DNA of 20,102 nucleotides, taken from the IMG/VR virus record IMGVR_UViG_3300013005_000216, positions 1 through 20,102 of that record. One strand, written 5' to 3'. A program made the translations under genes and the position numbers. This document shows positions 17,529 to 20,102 of this stretch, piece after piece. Position 1 is the first letter of the stretch; every line of letters starts with the position of its first letter. A model generated the notes under the pieces. The model did no database searches. It was not told the DNA's origin and saw only the letters and a program-made list of their open reading frames with translations. The stretch comes from a virus.

Positions 17529-19954
17529 GATGAACATCCAAAACATTCAAAATCTGAGTCTTCTGGTTTTGAAGGTAGGTTTAGATTACTGTATTCAACT
17601 TTTGGTGGTTCGGGAGTTACTTTTGGTTTTTGTCTTTTTGAGATATCCATTGCCAAGTGTTTTGCCCCTGTTGAAATTGCCTTGGTTCTAACATAATAAC
17701 AAAGTGTTTTCAATCCGCTTTCCCAAGAGTGGAAGTGTGATGAGGTAATCTTTGATAATGTTGGATTAGACATATAGATATTCATTGATTGTGATTGATC
17801 AACAAACGGTGCTCTATCGGCCGCCATATCAATAAGTTGTTTTTGTGAGATCTCCCAAATTGTTTTATATTTAGGAATCAAATGTTCAATTCTCTTAACT
17901 TTCTTATTGTAATTTTTATCTTCAGGATCTAAATAATTATTGAAATTAATATTTTGAATTGATCCTTCATTCATAATAATTTCATTCTTTAAGTCCTCAG
18001 ACCATATACCTATTTTCTCAAAGTCAGAGATCAAATATTTGTTCACAATCATAATCTCCCCACCAACAACTCGTCTGTTAAAGATTGCCGAATGAGCGGG
18101 TTCTGTCATTTCATATGACCCTGTAATCTTTGCTGAAGATGCTACAGGCATTTGAGCTGTAAATAATGAGTTACAAACACCATAAGACTTAACACTATCT
18201 TTCAATTTGTTCCAATCCCACATACCCGAAAGTTGTGTTTCGTCAAGACCCCACATATCAAATTGGAATGTTCCTTGGGACATTGGTGATCCGTTAAAGA
18301 AGTTGTAAGGTTTATAATTACCATTCATACACAACTGATTACTTTCGTAGATAGCGGCGTAATAGATGGTTTCAAAAATATCTTTATTCAATTTTCTTGC
18401 CTCTTCAGATGTGAAGATATAATCCATTAAATAAAATACATCCGCTAATCCTTGTGTTCCGATAGCAATTGCTCTTTGTTCTAAACCACCTTTTCTACCT
18501 TTTTCAGTTGAGTAGTTATTAATATCAATAACCTTATTAAGTGACCTTACAACTTTTCTTACTTCAGTGTATAGAAGCTCAAAATCAAACTTACCAGATT
18601 TAATAAAGTTTTTCAATACCATAGAAGATAAGGTACAAATTGCTGTCGTTTCTTCATCTGTGTATTGATAAATCTCGTTACACAGATTTGATTGTTTAAT
18701 GACACCGATGTTTTGGTGGTTAGTTTTCTTATTAGCGTTGTCTTTAGAACATAAGTAAGGAACTCCAGTCTCAATTTGAGATTCAATAACTTTAGTCCAA
18801 ATGTCTTGCGCTTTAACTTTCTTACCAAGACCCATAGACACAGCGGTATTATAAACTTGTTCGTATTCATCACCAAAACATTCTTGTAATGGTTTTAACC
18901 CCGCATTTTTAATATCATTAGGACAGAATAAATACCAATCAATATTTTCTTTAACCGCCCTCATAAAATTGTCTGGTATCCAAAGTGACGTAAATAAGTC
19001 ACGTGCTCTTAATTCCTCGGCACCTGTATTCTTTTTAATATCTAATAAATCAAAGATGTCTTTGTGCCAAGGTTCAATATAGATTGCTGCGGAACCCGGT
19101 CTACGACCTTGTTGATTAAAGAATCTTAGTGATTCATTTACAATCTTAAGGTATTTTAACAATCCACCGGCGTAACCACCTGAACTAGAAATCCTACTTT
19201 CTTTACTACGAATGTTAGACATTGATAGTCCAATACCAGCGGCGTCAGATGAGAATGTTGAGATGTCAGTTAAAGTATCCAACAAACCTTTTCTTGAATC
19301 AGCGTCGTTATAGTGAAGTACACAAGACGCCAATTGAGGTGACTTTGTACCAGAATTAATCATAATTGGGGTTGCCTTTGAGATTAATTGTTCTGATAAC
19401 GATTTATAGTATTCAAACGCATCTGTGATGTTTGAAGTAACCCACAACGCAACTCTCATATACATATGTTGTGGTCTTTCAATTACTTTACCGTTTGGTC
19501 TTTTCAACAAATACATTTCTTGTAAAGATCTCCAAGCGAAATAATCAAAGTTATAATCGTTTTCGTGATTAATTACCGCGTCAATCGTATCTTCACCATA
19601 TTCCTTAATCGTCTCAATAAGTTTCTCATTAATGATTCCATCTTCATAAAGTTGCATCATAGTTTGTGAAAAACTATCATTCGTATCTTTATGGTATGAA
19701 GAAATCGCAACAGATGATGCCAATCTTGAGTAATCGTGGTGACTACCGGTATAAGATGCCGCAATCTCATAAACTAACTTATCAAGTTCTTTTGTGGTTA
19801 TTTCACCTTCAGTTGGTACTGATGTGATAACCTTAATAAAAATCTCATCTGAGTTTACATTCAAACCTTTTGATGATCGTTTTACTCTGTTATAAATCTT
19901 TTGTGGGTTAAATGAGACAACCTCACCACCTCTTTTAATTATTTTTAATGACAT
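17525..19954 (-). CDS. nrdA: Ribonucleoside-diphosphate reductase large subunit (class I)
   Basis: This enzyme reduces ribonucleoside diphosphates to deoxyribonucleotides, using a radical passed from the NrdB subunit; phages carry it to feed replication. The 809-residue product is full length. It begins with an ATP-cone at about residues 3-92 (allosteric activity site). Active-site residues are visible: C211 in QLASCVL, N423-C425-E427 in SNLCNEI, and C440 in AICTLSS (partner of C211). The tyrosine pair Y753-Y754 in TLCYYVRTK carries the radical. MPVASSAKITGSYEMTEPAHS (602-622) matches the conserved phosphate-binding loop region. The C-terminus ends in ECFGCSS, a C-x-x-C pair (C804/C807) that takes electrons from a thioredoxin or glutaredoxin. 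The loop and tail look more like the eukaryotic/viral type than E. coli NrdA. It follows nrdB by 10 bp and ends at a strong terminator. No intein or intron is seen. Confidence 0.97.
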   Translation of the reverse strand: MSLKIIKRGGEVVSFNPQKIYNRVKRSSKGLNVNSDEIFIKVITSVPTEGEITTKELDKLVYEIAASYTGSHHDYSRLASSVAISSYHKDTNDSFSQTMMQLYEDGIINEKLIETIKEYGEDTIDAVINHENDYNFDYFAWRSLQEMYLLKRPNGKVIERPQHMYMRVALWVTSNITDAFEYYKSLSEQLISKATPIMINSGTKSPQLASCVLHYNDADSRKGLLDTLTDISTFSSDAAGIGLSMSNIRSKESRISSSGGYAGGLLKYLKIVNESLRFFNQQGRRPGSAAIYIEPWHKDIFDLLDIKKNTGAEELRARDLFTSLWIPDNFMRAVKENIDWYLFCPNDIKNAGLKPLQECFGDEYEQVYNTAVSMGLGKKVKAQDIWTKVIESQIETGVPYLCSKDNANKKTNHQNIGVIKQSNLCNEIYQYTDEETTAICTLSSMVLKNFIKSGKFDFELLYTEVRKVVRSLNKVIDINNYSTEKGRKGGLEQRAIAIGTQGLADVFYLMDYIFTSEEARKLNKDIFETIYYAAIYESNQLCMNGNYKPYNFFNGSPMSQGTFQFDMWGLDETQLSGMWDWNKLKDSVKSYGVCNSLFTAQMPVASSAKITGSYEMTEPAHSAIFNRRVVGGEIMIVNKYLISDFEKIGIWSEDLKNEIIMNEGSIQNINFNNYLDPEDKNYNKKVKRIEHLIPKYKTIWEISQKQLIDMAADRAPFVDQSQSMNIYMSNPTLSKITSSHFHSWESGLKTLCYYVRTKAISTGAKHLAMDISKRQKPKVTPEPPKVEYSNLNLPSKPEDSDFECFGCSS

Positions 19955-19964
19955 AATCTAATAT

Positions 19965-20102
19965 TTAAAATTCGTCTGTAAATGTTATTGTTTCGTTCAA
20001 TTTCGCCTTCTGATATTCCATCGTTCTTGATTCAAAGAAGTTACCTTTTGTTTCTACAGCAATTTGTTCCATAAATTTAAAAGGTTGTTCTACGTTGAAT
20101 TC
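19965..20102 (-). CDS. nrdB: Ribonucleotide reductase small subunit, C-terminal fragment
   Basis: Only the last 45 codons lie in the window; the frame is open at base 20102. The segment contains FKFMEQIAVETKGNFFESRT, then MEYQKA and the ending FTDEF followed by TAA. The NFFE-x-R-x-x-EYQKA block and the acidic, Phe-terminated tail are the hallmark of class Ia NrdB; the tail docks on NrdA. The gap to nrdA is 10 bp (AT-rich, no Shine-Dalgarno), so the two genes form one nrdB-nrdA operon, with the order reversed relative to the common bacterial nrdAB. The metal-binding core is outside the window. The partial state is due to the window edge. Confidence 0.93.
   Translation of the reverse strand, partial: EFNVEQPFKFMEQIAVETKGNFFESRTMEYQKAKLNETITFTDEF

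Noticed and set aside
18613-18876. 87-codon minus-strand frame within nrdA
   Set aside because: It overlaps the catalytic core of NrdA in another frame and shows no protein-like pattern.
20097-20102. EcoRI site (GAATTC) exactly at the window end
   Set aside because: It falls within the conserved NrdB coding sequence, so it is probably chance rather than a cloning boundary.

Overview
The window is a stretch of an AT-rich genome in which all eleven supported genes, two of them cut by the window ends, lie on the minus strand, so transcription runs from high to low coordinates. Two genes are recognisable T4-type contractile-tail baseplate proteins (gp25 and gp6 families). They are followed by a series of very large, beta-rich structural proteins and preceded by class I ribonucleotide reductase genes. 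This points to a large (possibly jumbo) tailed phage of myovirus type. A Bacteroidota host is suggested by the SprB-type repeats in the last protein, the AT-rich starts with almost no Shine-Dalgarno sequence, and the PKD and carboxypeptidase-regulatory-like Ig folds in the tail proteins. The host is inferred; no host gene is present.

Layout in transcription order. (1) 20102-17525: the C-terminal end of the RNR small subunit (nrdB), then the complete large subunit (nrdA), ended by a strong hairpin terminator at 17480-17502 that is built into a 12-bp tandem repeat. (2) 17428-15122: gp25-like and gp6-like baseplate wedge genes, with a candidate promoter motif (CTATTTAT on the minus strand) in front. 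(3) 15045-6874: an 1862-aa protein with an internal multi-pass hydrophobic block and a Cys cluster, then 597-aa and 267-aa proteins of unknown function and a 391-aa PKD-domain protein. (4) 5668-1: a 301-aa unknown protein, a 995-aa probable baseplate/tail protein, and a protein of at least 592 aa made of about seven SprB-like repeats that runs off the window at base 1. The CTATTTAT motif recurs upstream of the 1862-aa gene and the 301-aa gene.

Working together: nrdA/nrdB supply deoxynucleotides for replication. The long late-type block appears to build the baseplate and host-contact apparatus. gp25 and gp6 form the conserved wedge core, and the lineage-specific proteins plausibly make the outer baseplate, host recognition and perhaps membrane-interaction parts. 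Within this block four junctions are the one-base overlap TAATG and one is a 14-bp overlap, so translation is probably coupled. No gene-free stretch exceeds 96 bp; no tRNA, CRISPR array or insertion sequence was seen.
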